Positions 1 through 6,929 of a DNA stretch of 12,626 nucleotides are shown here, in pieces. Made by a program: the position numbers and the translations under genes. This DNA comes from Phascolarctobacterium sp. (GTDB taxonomy: Bacteria > Bacillota > Negativicutes > Acidaminococcales > Acidaminococcaceae). How positions within the stretch are numbered: position 1 is the first letter of the stretch; every line of letters begins with the position of its first letter. Below the pieces are notes generated by a model. That model was not told where the DNA came from. It searched no databases and saw only the letters and a program-made list of their open reading frames with translations. The stretch lies in assembly GCA_004558595.1 (NCBI GenBank), contig SFCN01000057.1, forward strand, positions 1 through 12,626. Direction: 5' to 3'.

Positions 1-599
1 AGACCCAGATCTGTACAGTGACCACCCTGGCTCCTCTGTCTGAGATGCAGAGAATCGACGGGCTGGATGAAAATGAAGTGAATAAGAGATATATGCACCA
101 CTATAATTTTCCCTCCTATTCCGTGGGTGAAACGAAGCCCAGCAGGGGACCCGGACGAAGGGAGATCGGCCATGGTGCCCTAGCGGAGAAGGCATTGATT
201 CCGGTGCTTCCCAGCGAGGAGGAGTTTCCCTATGCTATCCGCACCGTGTCTGAGACCTTTGAGTCCAACGGCTCCACCTCCCAGGCCTCTGTCTGTGCCT
301 CCACCATGTCGCTGATGGCGGCGGGAGTGCCGATCAAAAAGGCGGTAGCGGGTATTTCCTGTGGACTGGTGACGGGAGAGAGTGACGATGACTATATCCT
401 GCTCACCGACGAGGATGGTAAGACCGTGGTGGATCCCAAAAAATTTATCGTCGTGGCCGCTTATGACCAAGAGGATTGCTTCCTGTGGGGCGTGGAGCTA
501 AAGAATTTCTCTGCCCTCAAGGAGCTTTGCGCCCAAAGCCCAGCGGGCAGCAGCGAGCTTTTAGAAGCCCTGCGCACCTATATCTTGCCCAAGAAATAA
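1..599 (+). CDS. pnp: Polynucleotide phosphorylase fragment with aberrant C-terminus (5' end outside window)
   Basis: The reading frame is open to the window edge (first full codon at 3), so the GTG at 18 is internal and the start lies upstream. Residues up to about nt 410 are clearly PNPase, the phosphorolytic 3'-5' RNA exonuclease of RNA decay. They carry the second RNase PH core: RYMHHYNFPSYSVGET, GPGRREIGHGALAEKAL, LPSEEEFPYAIR, SNGSTSQASVC and AGISCGLVTGESDDDYILLTD. A normal PNPase would continue with a DxxGxEDxxGDMDFKVAG stretch holding the catalytic aspartates, then KH and S1 RNA-binding domains. Here the match stops after ILLTD and a tail of about 62 residues that I do not recognise follows, ending in LRTYILPKK and TAA. 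The product therefore lacks the active-site aspartates, KH and S1. It is probably a degraded or recombined paralogue, or an assembly chimera. The family call is firm; function is doubtful. Confidence 0.85.
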   Translation, partial: TQICTVTTLAPLSEMQRIDGLDENEVNKRYMHHYNFPSYSVGETKPSRGPGRREIGHGALAEKALIPVLPSEEEFPYAIRTVSETFESNGSTSQASVCASTMSLMAAGVPIKKAVAGISCGLVTGESDDDYILLTDEDGKTVVDPKKFIVVAAYDQEDCFLWGVELKNFSALKELCAQSPAGSSELLEALRTYILPKK

Positions 600-600
600 C

Positions 601-641
601 AAAAAAGCTGTAGTCCCATTCCTATGAGGCTACAGCTTTTT
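601..641. terminator. Bidirectional rho-independent terminator between pnp fragment and CHR operon
   Basis: A perfect 7-bp stem, GCTGTAG at 607-613 with CTACAGC at 630-636, is flanked by an A-run on the left and a T-run on the right. It can thus be extended by A-U pairs and can stop transcription from both sides. It sits 2 bp after the pnp-fragment stop and 63 bp beyond the stop of the converging minus-strand operon. A second small hairpin (CCTTGC 663-668, GCAAGG 680-685) lies between it and the last CHR gene. Confidence 0.85.
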
Positions 642-703
642 ATTTTTATTAACTATTATTGCCCTTGCGAGCGTTCACAGCAAGGAGAACCCTTTAAGCC
701 TAC

Positions 704-1279
704 CTATCTGATGCCCACAAGGCCCAAAAACAGGCCCAAAACGCCGCTCATGCACAGCAGCTTAATCACGCTCATCTTGTGGCGAATGCACCACAGGGAA
801 ATGGGCAGTACAATCAGGCCGATTAAATCGATTTTAGTGAAATCCTTGGGTAGGGTTTCCGTATTCCACAGAGCCAAAAAAACGAAGCTCAGGCCCGCGG
901 AGCAAATCAAAGCCACCACCGCCGGTCGCAGTCCGTTCAAAATCCCCCGCACAGGACCAATATCGCCATATTTAAAGAATAAATGGGCCAAAATCAGCAC
1001 GATAATGACTGAGGGAAAAACAAAGCCCACCGTAGCGCATACCGCTCCCGGCAAGCCTGCTACCTTAGTTCCCACAAAGGTAGCCGCATTTATGCCAATA
1101 GGCCCCGGGGTCATTTGGGAAATAGTAAAAATATCGATAAATTGCTGCATGGTCAGCCAACCATGCTCATCAATAACCTGGGCCTGAATCAGGGGCATGG
1201 AGGCATAGCCACCGCCCACGCAGAAGGCTCCGACCTTCACGAAGCTCCAAAAAAGCTCCCAATAAATCATCCAACTCAT
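704..1279 (-). CDS. Chromate transporter family (CHR) membrane protein, second half-size subunit
   Basis: A 191-residue hydrophobic protein holding one CHR domain. Near the N-terminus it has the family signature FVKVGAFCVGGGYASMPLI, followed by an amphipathic stretch and then SQMTPGPIGINAATFVG, containing the conserved PGP motif. Several membrane segments follow, roughly residues 75-100, 115-135, 150-165 and 170-190. Full-length ChrA (about 400 residues) has two such domains; half-size proteins are usually encoded as adjacent pairs that must work together, as here. Known members export chromate by taking it for sulfate, but many gut members have no tested substrate. The ATG is preceded by AGGAAGGTGA, 15 bp after the upstream partner's stop. 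It is the last gene of the operon starting at metQ. The substrate is unknown. Confidence 0.85.
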   Translation of the reverse strand: MSWMIYWELFWSFVKVGAFCVGGGYASMPLIQAQVIDEHGWLTMQQFIDIFTISQMTPGPIGINAATFVGTKVAGLPGAVCATVGFVFPSVIIVLILAHLFFKYGDIGPVRGILNGLRPAVVALICSAGLSFVFLALWNTETLPKDFTKIDLIGLIVLPISLWCIRHKMSVIKLLCMSGVLGLFLGLVGIR

Positions 1280-1294
1280 AATTCAGTCACCTTC

Positions 1295-1864
1295 CTACGC
1301 GTATTTTTTATCTCGCAGCAGGAAGAAGCCGATAATGGCATCCACAACAACCGCATACATCAAATTCACATGGAAGAAATAATTGGCCACGAAGGTACCC
1401 ACAATAATCGCCAGGGGCAGGGCCAGCTTTTTCTTCCATTCTTTTTTTAATAAATCAATAGCCACATTAATAATAATGGCTGTAGCACCGCACTGCATGC
1501 CCTTTAACAGTAGCTGGATATATTGATTATTAGCGAAGGCATCGTAAGCATAGGAAATAATGCTCAGGGTAATCAGCGGCGGTAAAATGGTCGCTCCTAA
1601 AGCGGTTAAGGTACCCTTGAGTCCAGCCAAACGATAGCCAAGGCTAATGGCAGCATTGGCAGCCACTACGCCGGGAGCAGACTGGGCGATAGCCACCAAA
1701 TTCAGCGCCTCCTTATCATCCAGCCATTTATATTCATCCACGAATTTAGCTTTTAACAGAGGAATGATAACGAAGCCGCCGCCAATGGTGAAGGCGCTAA
1801 TGATAAAGGTAGATTTAAAAAGCTTCCACAGCAAATTCTCGTCCTGTATCTTTTGCAATTCCAA
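1295..1864 (-). CDS. Chromate transporter family (CHR) membrane protein, first half-size subunit
   Basis: A 189-residue CHR-domain protein, partner of the gene directly downstream. It shows FTIGGGFVIIPLL near residues 25-37 and IAQSAPGVVAANAAISLGY near 58-76, the same signature as its partner but with APGV in place of TPGP. Such N- and C-type half-domains in tandem are thought to insert in opposite membrane orientations. The start is a TTG at 1864: the Shine-Dalgarno AAAAGGAG lies 8 nt upstream and overlaps the TAA stop of the amidohydrolase gene, and no ATG or GTG suits this spacing. The rare start and overlapping RBS suggest translation coupled to the upstream gene. The family assignment is solid; transport of chromate itself is only the family's historical label. 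Confidence 0.85.
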   Translation of the reverse strand: MELQKIQDENLLWKLFKSTFIISAFTIGGGFVIIPLLKAKFVDEYKWLDDKEALNLVAIAQSAPGVVAANAAISLGYRLAGLKGTLTALGATILPPLITLSIISYAYDAFANNQYIQLLLKGMQCGATAIIINVAIDLLKKEWKKKLALPLAIIVGTFVANYFFHVNLMYAVVVDAIIGFFLLRDKKYA

Positions 1865-1878
1865 AATAATCGCTCCTT

Positions 1879-3006
1879 TTATCGGGATGGTTGATTTTGT
1901 AAAAGCTTATGCGTTAAACGTGTTAAAACCTTTATAGCAGGAGCCAAGGCACCATGGTCAAAACACATATCAGGGTCATGCAAACGCGGCACCAAATCGC
2001 AGCCAATGCCGAGGCTAGCTGTTTTTAATTGCGGCAGCTGTTCCTTAAAGAAATTAAAATCCTCGCCCACAGTGATGGAAGCAGCCGGAATCAGGCCCTC
2101 AGGGCCCAACTCCTCCACAATGGCCTCACAGGTTACCGCCTGCAGCGATGGGTCCGCCTCCGCCGCAGGGCAGGTGCCCACAATATGGCACTGGGCCTCC
2201 GCGCCATACACCTTCGCCGTATTGATAACTATCTCGCTAACCCTTTGGCGCAGCGTCAACATCTCGCTGTTAGAGGTGCTACGTAAATCAAAGCCAATAT
2301 TAACCTTATCGCAAATAGCGTTAAGGGAACCGGCGCCGCCTAGAAAACGCGTCGTTTTCACGCTGCCGCCCAGCAAAGGATTAGTGGGCAGAGCGTTGAC
2401 CGCGCCCACGATAGCGGCGCCTACATCGATAGCGTTCACCCCAAGGTGGGGCTGGGAGCCGTGGGCTGCCAGCCCACGGATTTCACCCTCCATCAGAGTG
2501 CAAGCGGTCCAATTAATTTGGGCGATAATCTGCCCACTGCGAGCCATATCCTTAGGCATCAAGTGGTAGCCTAAGGCGTAATCCACATCCTGCAAAGCCC
2601 CTGCCTTGAGCAGCTCCAGCGCGCCACGGCCAATTTCTTCGGCGGGCTGGCACAGAATCTTGACCTTGCCCTGCTTTAGGCCCTGCTCAGCTAAAAGCTG
2701 AGCTACGCCTAAAGCTATGGTCATGTGTCCATCATGGCCACAAGCATGAATAGGCTTTTCCGTGCCATCATCCTGCTTAAAAAGCAAGCAATCCATATCT
2801 GTGCGCAGCGCCACCACCGGCCCTGGAACACCGCTGTCCAGCGTGGCCACCACGGCTGTGGTGCCGCCCACGCCCTCCTCTACCTTATAACCCAGCTTAC
2901 GCAGAAAGCCTGCCAGAAAAGAAGCCGTGCGGACTTCTTTAAAGGCAGGCTCTGCCATGGCATGGAGCTGGGGCCAAACACGTGCGATATGACCTTCTAG
3001 ATCCAT
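1879..3006 (-). CDS. M20D-family amidohydrolase (AmhX-like metallopeptidase)
   Basis: A 375-residue member of peptidase family M20D, which cleaves N-acyl amino acids or related amides with a dinuclear metal site. Visible motifs are LHAMAEPAFKEVRTA near 14-28 (the family LHxxPE region), ALRTDMDCL at 66-74, HACGHDGH at 87-94 (metal-binding C89 and H91), CQPAEE at 119-124 (general base and metal-ligand glutamates), GYHLMP at 146-151 (metal-binding H148), AAHGSQPHLGVNAID at 180-194 (lid/dimerisation domain), GEDF at 314-317 and LHDPDMCFDH at 342-351. No signal peptide is seen, so it should be cytoplasmic. Length fits AmhX-type proteins. An in-frame TGA lies just upstream of the ATG; the RBS GGAAGGG is rather far away at 14 nt. 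It follows the metQ-like gene by 51 bp, which suggests that it processes the ligand imported with that binding protein. The substrate is not identifiable. Confidence 0.9.
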   Translation of the reverse strand: MDLEGHIARVWPQLHAMAEPAFKEVRTASFLAGFLRKLGYKVEEGVGGTTAVVATLDSGVPGPVVALRTDMDCLLFKQDDGTEKPIHACGHDGHMTIALGVAQLLAEQGLKQGKVKILCQPAEEIGRGALELLKAGALQDVDYALGYHLMPKDMARSGQIIAQINWTACTLMEGEIRGLAAHGSQPHLGVNAIDVGAAIVGAVNALPTNPLLGGSVKTTRFLGGAGSLNAICDKVNIGFDLRSTSNSEMLTLRQRVSEIVINTAKVYGAEAQCHIVGTCPAAEADPSLQAVTCEAIVEELGPEGLIPAASITVGEDFNFFKEQLPQLKTASLGIGCDLVPRLHDPDMCFDHGALAPAIKVLTRLTHKLLQNQPSR

Positions 3007-3057
3007 GATTATTCACATTTCCCTTCCGATAACAACCGTTTTTATACTATAGCTAGC

Positions 3058-3891
3058 TTATTCCTTCCAGCCGAGATATACAGAGCCAGGGAATTTAGTC
3101 TTAATAAATTCGCCATTTTCCTTGGATTGATAAGCTTCCTTGAAAATCTTCAAGCGAGGATCATTCAAATCCTTTTCTTGTACAGCTACAATATTTACAT
3201 ACAGGGAATCGGCGGTTTCCTTAACAATGGGGTCCGTTGCCGGATTTAAGCCTGCGTTCAAAGCATAGGTAGTGTTGATAGCAGCGCAGGTTACATCATC
3301 CAGAGAACGAGGAATAGCAGCTGCTTCCAGCTCGATAATTTGGAATTTATGCGGGTTTTCGGTGATATCGTTCACAGTAGTGGTGATATCCTTAGGATTC
3401 TTAACCTTGATCAGGCCATTGGCCGCTAAGAGCAACAGGCTGCGACCACCGTTGGTGGGGTCGTTAGGAATAGCGATTTTTGCGCCATCAGGAATCTTAT
3501 CGCCAGGTTTTAATTTTTTAGAATAAATATTGATAGGGAACAGTGCAGTGCTGAAAGCATTCGCCAGCTTGAAGGAAGGCTCCTTCTTCATGGTTGCCTT
3601 TAAGAAGGGCTCATGCTGGAAGCTATTAGCCCAAATTTCACCGGCTGCCAGAGCAGAGTTAGGCGTTACGAAATCGCTGAATTCCTTGATTTCGATTTTC
3701 AAGCCCTTTTTCTCAGCGATCTTTTTTACATTCTCCATAATAATGGCATGGGGACCGGGGTTAACGCCTACGATAACGGGCTTATTCGTATCAACCTTTT
3801 GCTCTGCCTTTTTATCGCCACCGCAGCCAGCTGCCACCAGCGTAAAGGCTGCTAAAACGCCAACTAGGGCATATTTCAAAAACTTATTCAT
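3058..3891 (-). CDS. metQ: MetQ/NlpA-family substrate-binding lipoprotein
   Basis: A 277-residue ABC-transporter solute-binding lipoprotein. The N-terminus has positive residues, a hydrophobic stretch and a lipobox LVAAGC, giving lipid-modified Cys23 followed by a charged linker. The mature part has family marks: VIVGVNPGPHAIIMENV, the ANSFQHEPFL motif (usually NxFQHxPFL in MetQ) near residue 90, FPINIYSKK, AIPNDPTNGGRSLLLL and AAINTTYALNAGL. MetQ proteins bind methionine or similar amino acids or peptides and deliver them to the MetN-MetI permease. No metN or metI is present in the window, so this is an orphan binding protein here. It is the first gene of an operon with an amidohydrolase and CHR proteins. 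The start has a strong RBS (GGGAGG, 9 nt upstream). Methionine specificity is inferred from the family only. Confidence 0.9.
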   Translation of the reverse strand: MNKFLKYALVGVLAAFTLVAAGCGGDKKAEQKVDTNKPVIVGVNPGPHAIIMENVKKIAEKKGLKIEIKEFSDFVTPNSALAAGEIWANSFQHEPFLKATMKKEPSFKLANAFSTALFPINIYSKKLKPGDKIPDGAKIAIPNDPTNGGRSLLLLAANGLIKVKNPKDITTTVNDITENPHKFQIIELEAAAIPRSLDDVTCAAINTTYALNAGLNPATDPIVKETADSLYVNIVAVQEKDLNDPRLKIFKEAYQSKENGEFIKTKFPGSVYLGWKE

Positions 3892-3906
3892 TCTAGATTT
3901 CCTCCC

Positions 3907-3945
3907 TTAATATGCAGTCTTGAATACTGCTAAAATGCATATTAA
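3907..3945 (-). promoter_or_regulatory. Operator-like nested inverted repeats in the metQ leader
   Basis: A perfect 10-bp inverted repeat, TTAATATGCA at 3907-3916 and TGCATATTAA at 3936-3945, lies between the -10 box and the metQ Shine-Dalgarno. Nested inside is a 17-bp near-palindrome at 3914-3930, arms GCAGT and ACTGC around TTCAA. The two helices share bases 3914-3916, so in RNA they would partly compete. The position, over and just after the transcription start and ending one base before the RBS, fits a repressor operator or an RNA switch. It does not resemble an S-box or T-box that I recognise. The regulator is unknown. Confidence 0.55.
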
Positions 3946-3946
3946 T

Positions 3947-3975
3947 ATTGTATTCTTACCCTTGCTTATAGTCAA
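3947..3975 (-). promoter_or_regulatory. Sigma-70-type promoter of the metQ operon
   Basis: Read on the minus strand, TTGACT at 3975-3970 and TACAAT at 3952-3947 are separated by exactly 17 bp, a near-consensus vegetative promoter. Transcription should begin near 3940, inside the inverted repeat, leaving a leader of about 50 nt before the metQ start. Confidence 0.8.
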
Positions 3976-4024
3976 GCAGGGAATCTGTTACAAAAGCAAC
4001 AATTTCTAAATATTCAGCGCAAAT

Positions 4025-4061
4025 ATGTTAAAAGCTCCCTGCCCATATAGAGCAGAGAGCT
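4025..4061 (-). terminator. Terminator of the groES-groEL operon
   Basis: Ten-base arms at 4033-4042 and 4052-4061 with a 9-nt loop. As minus-strand RNA they pair completely with one U-G wobble and are followed by UUUU. As plus-strand RNA the same position would be an A-C mismatch, which supports use in the groEL direction. It lies 25 bp after the groEL stop. Confidence 0.75.
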
Positions 4062-4085
4062 AAATATTATTGAATTAACGGCCGA

Positions 4086-5714
4086 TTACATCATGCCGGG
4101 CATGCCGCCGCCCATGGGAGGCATTGCCGGAACAGCGCCTTCCTTAGCCGGTTTATCGGCTACGATGGATTCAGTGGTCAGTACCATAGCGGCGATGGAA
4201 GCAGCGTTTTGCAGAGCGCTTCTGGTAACCTTAGTCGGGTCAACGATGCCTTCAGCGATCATGTCCACATATTTTTCGGTAGCAGCGTTAAAGCCAACGC
4301 CCTTGCGGCTGCGTTTAATAGCGTCCACGATTACAGCGCCCTCCAGGCCAGCATTGTAAGCGATTTGGCGAACGGGCTCTTCAATAGCGCGTTTAACGAT
4401 GTCAACGCCGGTCTTTTCGTCGCCGGTAACCTTCAGCTTAGCCAGAGCAGCCTGTACTTGCAGCAGAGCGGTGCCGCCGCCAGGAACGATACCCTCAGCA
4501 ACAGCGGCGCGAGTTGCGTTCAGAGCATCCTCAATGCGCAGCTTCTTGTCCTTCATTTCTACCTCGGTAGCAGCGCCAACCTTGATTACTGCTACGCCGC
4601 CAGCCATCTTAGCCAGGCGCTCTTGCAGTTTTTCTTTATCGAACTCGGAGGTGGTTTCGGGGATTTGGGCACGGATTTGTGCTACGCGAGCAGCAATTGC
4701 GTCCTTATCGCCTTGGCCGTCCACGATGGTGGTCATTTCCTTGGTTACGCGTACTTGGCCTGCACGACCCAGATCAGCAATGGTAGCGCTGTCCAGTTTG
4801 CGGCCAACCTCTTCGCTGATAACAGTTGCGCCGGTCAGGGTTGCGATATCCTGCAGCATTGCTTTACGACGATCGCCAAAGCCAGGAGCCTTAACAGCTA
4901 CAGCTTTGAAGGTGCCACGCAGCTTGTTCACAACCAGGGTAGCCAGTGCTTCGCCTTCGATATCCTCGGCGATAATCAGCAGCTCGCTGCCGCTTTGTAC
5001 AACCTTTTCCAAAACAGGCATAATGTCTTGGATCATGTTGATCTTTCTATCAGTGATGAAAACGAAAGGATTGCTTAAAACTGCTTCCATTTTGTCAGCA
5101 TCGGTAGCCATGTAGGGAGAAATGTAGCCACGGTCAAATTGCATACCTTCTACAGTTTCTACGCAGGTATCCATGGTCTTGGATTCTTCGATGGTGATAA
5201 CGCCATCATCGCCAACCTTTTCCATAGCGTCGGCGATCAATTGGCCAACCTCTTCGTCACCAGCGGAGATAGAAGCAACTTGAGCCTTAGCTTCCTTAGT
5301 TTCAACCTTTTGGGAAACAGCCTTCAGCTCGTCAACCAGTACGTCAACGGCCTTCTTGATGCCTTTTTTCAGTACCATGGGGTTAGCGCCGGCAGCCACA
5401 TTGCGCATACCTTCTTTAATCATAGCCTGAGCCAAAACGGTTGCAGTGGTAGTGCCATCGCCAGCCACATCGTTGGTTTTGATAGCAACCTCTTTCACCA
5501 GCTGAGCGCCCATATTTTCAAAGGGGTCTTCCAGCTCAATATCACGAGCAATGGTCACACCATCGTTAGTAATGGTGGGTGCACCAAATTTCTTTTCCAA
5601 AACAACATTACGACCCTTAGGACCAAGGGTTACTTTAACAGCATCTGCCAAAGCGTTAACGCCACGCTCCAGGCTGCGACGTGCTTCTTCATTAAAACGA
5701 ATTTCTTTAGCCAT
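4086..5714 (-). CDS. groEL: Chaperonin GroEL (Hsp60)
   Basis: A full-length 542-residue chaperonin, the ATP-driven double-ring folding chamber of the cytoplasm that works with the GroES lid. Conserved sections are MAKEIRFNEEARRSLERGV at the N-terminus, TLGPKGRNVVLEKKFGAP at 29-46, TNDGVTIARDI with the catalytic Asp52, the nucleotide-binding VAGDGTTTATVLAQ around 83-96, the apical-domain segment with KAPGFGDRRKAML, and the equatorial VPGGGTALL. It ends in the glycine/methionine-rich tail GGGMPGMM typical of the family. The ATG has a good RBS (AAGGAG, 9 nt upstream). It is second in the groES-groEL operon, 47 bp after groES, under the CIRCE element and followed by its own terminator. Nothing unusual is seen. 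Confidence 0.99.
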   Translation of the reverse strand: MAKEIRFNEEARRSLERGVNALADAVKVTLGPKGRNVVLEKKFGAPTITNDGVTIARDIELEDPFENMGAQLVKEVAIKTNDVAGDGTTTATVLAQAMIKEGMRNVAAGANPMVLKKGIKKAVDVLVDELKAVSQKVETKEAKAQVASISAGDEEVGQLIADAMEKVGDDGVITIEESKTMDTCVETVEGMQFDRGYISPYMATDADKMEAVLSNPFVFITDRKINMIQDIMPVLEKVVQSGSELLIIAEDIEGEALATLVVNKLRGTFKAVAVKAPGFGDRRKAMLQDIATLTGATVISEEVGRKLDSATIADLGRAGQVRVTKEMTTIVDGQGDKDAIAARVAQIRAQIPETTSEFDKEKLQERLAKMAGGVAVIKVGAATEVEMKDKKLRIEDALNATRAAVAEGIVPGGGTALLQVQAALAKLKVTGDEKTGVDIVKRAIEEPVRQIAYNAGLEGAVIVDAIKRSRKGVGFNAATEKYVDMIAEGIVDPTKVTRSALQNAASIAAMVLTTESIVADKPAKEGAVPAMPPMGGGMPGMM

Positions 5715-5761
5715 TTTTATCGCTCCTTAGATAATTACTTATACTTAAAACTTACTAGAGA

Positions 5762-6049
5762 TTATTCAATAATCGCGAGAATGTCGCGTTCTTCCAGAAT
5801 CAAATAATCCTTGCCGTCATGCTTAATGGGGGTGCCGCTGTATTTAGCGAAAACAACCTCGTCGCCAGCCTTAACCTCAGGCTTTAGCAGAGTACCATTA
5901 TCGGTATATTTGCCCTTGCCAACAGCGATAACCTTGCCCTGCTGGGGTTTTTCCTTCGCAGCGGTGTCCGGCAGATAAATGCCACTAGCGGTTCTTTCTT
6001 CTTGTACAACGGGTTCTACTACAACATGACTTCCTAACGGTTTTAACAT
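5762..6049 (-). CDS. groES: Co-chaperonin GroES (Hsp10)
   Basis: A 95-residue co-chaperonin of normal length that forms the heptameric lid on GroEL. Visible marks are the N-terminal LKPLGSHVVVEP, the mobile loop EERTASGIYLPDTA at about 17-30 whose hydrophobic GIYL contacts GroEL, GKVIAVGKGKY, the VKAGDEVVFAKYSGT strand and the C-terminal YLILEERDILAII. The ATG is preceded by GAAAGGGG at 9 nt. It is the first gene after the CIRCE-bearing promoter. Confidence 0.98.
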   Translation of the reverse strand: MLKPLGSHVVVEPVVQEERTASGIYLPDTAAKEKPQQGKVIAVGKGKYTDNGTLLKPEVKAGDEVVFAKYSGTPIKHDGKDYLILEERDILAIIE

Positions 6050-6111
6050 TTTTCATAACCCCTTTCGAGTTCTTTATGCTTTGCTTTGAGCGTGAGAGCT
6101 TTATTTTTTTG

Positions 6112-6138
6112 TTAGCACTCAATTTGCCCGAGTGCTAA
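6112..6138 (-). promoter_or_regulatory. CIRCE element (HrcA operator) of groESL
   Basis: Exact match to the consensus inverted repeat: TTAGCACTC at 6112-6120, a 9-bp spacer, and GAGTGCTAA at 6130-6138. It lies just downstream of the groESL transcription start, the normal place for HrcA repression that is lifted on heat shock. The HrcA gene is not in the window. Confidence 0.97.
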
Positions 6139-6149
6139 TTACAATTATT

Positions 6150-6177
6150 ATTATAGCCATAAATGGCGAAAATGCAA
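6150..6177 (-). promoter_or_regulatory. Sigma-70-type promoter of groES-groEL
   Basis: On the minus strand, TTGCAT at 6177-6172 and a perfect TATAAT at 6155-6150 are separated by 16 bp. The predicted start near 6143 places CIRCE at the beginning of the transcript. Confidence 0.8.
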
Positions 6178-6239
6178 GTACTTTTCCCTACATTTACCAC
6201 TTTTTTACAATTTTGTTGCAAATTGCCTTGACCCAGGCC

Positions 6240-6276
6240 AAAAAAATAGACACCACCCCGCTGGATGATGTCTATT
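6240..6276 (-). terminator. Terminator of the ACT-DUF711-nth operon
   Basis: Eleven-base arms at 6245-6255 and 6266-6276 pair fully on the minus strand, with one U-G wobble that would be an A-C mismatch on the plus strand. They are followed by an uninterrupted T-run in the minus direction (the A-run at 6241-6246). The hairpin starts 5 bp after the nth stop codon. Confidence 0.88.
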
Positions 6277-6281
6277 CATTC

Positions 6282-6929
6282 CTATTCTAAATTCTTTTCC
6301 TTAAAGGGACACTCCTCTAGCAGCACACACTGGCTGCACAGGGGCTTGCGAGCCTTGCAAATCTTGCGTCCATGCCAAATGAACCAGTGGTGGGCATCGC
6401 TCCATTTTTCCATGGGGATGGCCTTTTGCAGCTCCTTTTCCGTGGCCAGGGGATCCGCCCCCTTGGCCATGCCCAGACGATGGGACACCCGAAAAACATG
6501 AGTATCCACCGCGATGGCGGGCACATTATAAATAATGCTGGCCACCACGTTGGCTGTTTTCTGCCCTACGCCCGGCAGCTCCATTAGGGTTTTAATGTCG
6601 CTGGGAATAACGCTGTTAAACCGCTCCACCAGCATGTGGCACGTCCCCAAGAGATTCTTAGCCTTGGCGTGATAGAGACCACAGTCCCTAATCTCCGCCT
6701 CCATTTCCTCCAGGGTCAGCGCCCCCATCTTCTCCGGCGTGTTCAAACGGGGAAAGATACGGCTAGTGATCACATTCACCCGCTCGTCCGTGCATTGGGC
6801 CGATAAAATCACCGCCACCAAGAGCTCGAAGGGGGAATTATAATTGAGGGCCGTTTTCGTATCCTTATAGGTTTCTTCTAATTTCGCAAGTATAGCTTGC
6901 TTTTGCGCTTTAGTTAATGGACGGGCCAT
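6282..6929 (-). CDS. nth: Endonuclease III (DNA glycosylase/AP lyase)
   Basis: A 215-residue base-excision repair enzyme that removes oxidised pyrimidines and cuts at the abasic site. The helix-hairpin-helix LPGVGQKTANVV spans 118-129 with the Schiff-base lysine at K124. The catalytic aspartate is D142 in VDTHVFRVSHRLG. The C-terminal iron-sulfur loop C191-x6-C198-x2-C201-x5-C207 has exactly the Nth spacing. The early LLVAVILSAQCTDERVN section is also typical. The start codon overlaps the DUF711 stop by one base (TGATG), with AAGGAG 12 nt upstream inside the DUF711 gene, so translation is probably coupled. It is the last gene before a strong terminator. Confidence 0.97.
   Translation of the reverse strand: MARPLTKAQKQAILAKLEETYKDTKTALNYNSPFELLVAVILSAQCTDERVNVITSRIFPRLNTPEKMGALTLEEMEAEIRDCGLYHAKAKNLLGTCHMLVERFNSVIPSDIKTLMELPGVGQKTANVVASIIYNVPAIAVDTHVFRVSHRLGMAKGADPLATEKELQKAIPMEKWSDAHHWFIWHGRKICKARKPLCSQCVLLEECPFKEKNLE

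Noticed and set aside
624..1187. A 187-codon plus-strand open frame over the CHR gene, starting inside the terminator.
   Set aside because: It begins within the hairpin, has no family features, and lies opposite a clear membrane-protein gene.
3892..3990. A methionine-type riboswitch (S-box) or T-box before metQ.
   Set aside because: The leader is only about 50 nt and lacks the conserved S-box core or the T-box AGGGTGGNACCGCG sequence.
4209..5115. Two long plus-strand open frames of 289 and 238 codons opposite groEL.
   Set aside because: They are antisense shadows of the groEL codon pattern, with low-complexity Ser/Ala-rich products and no RBS.
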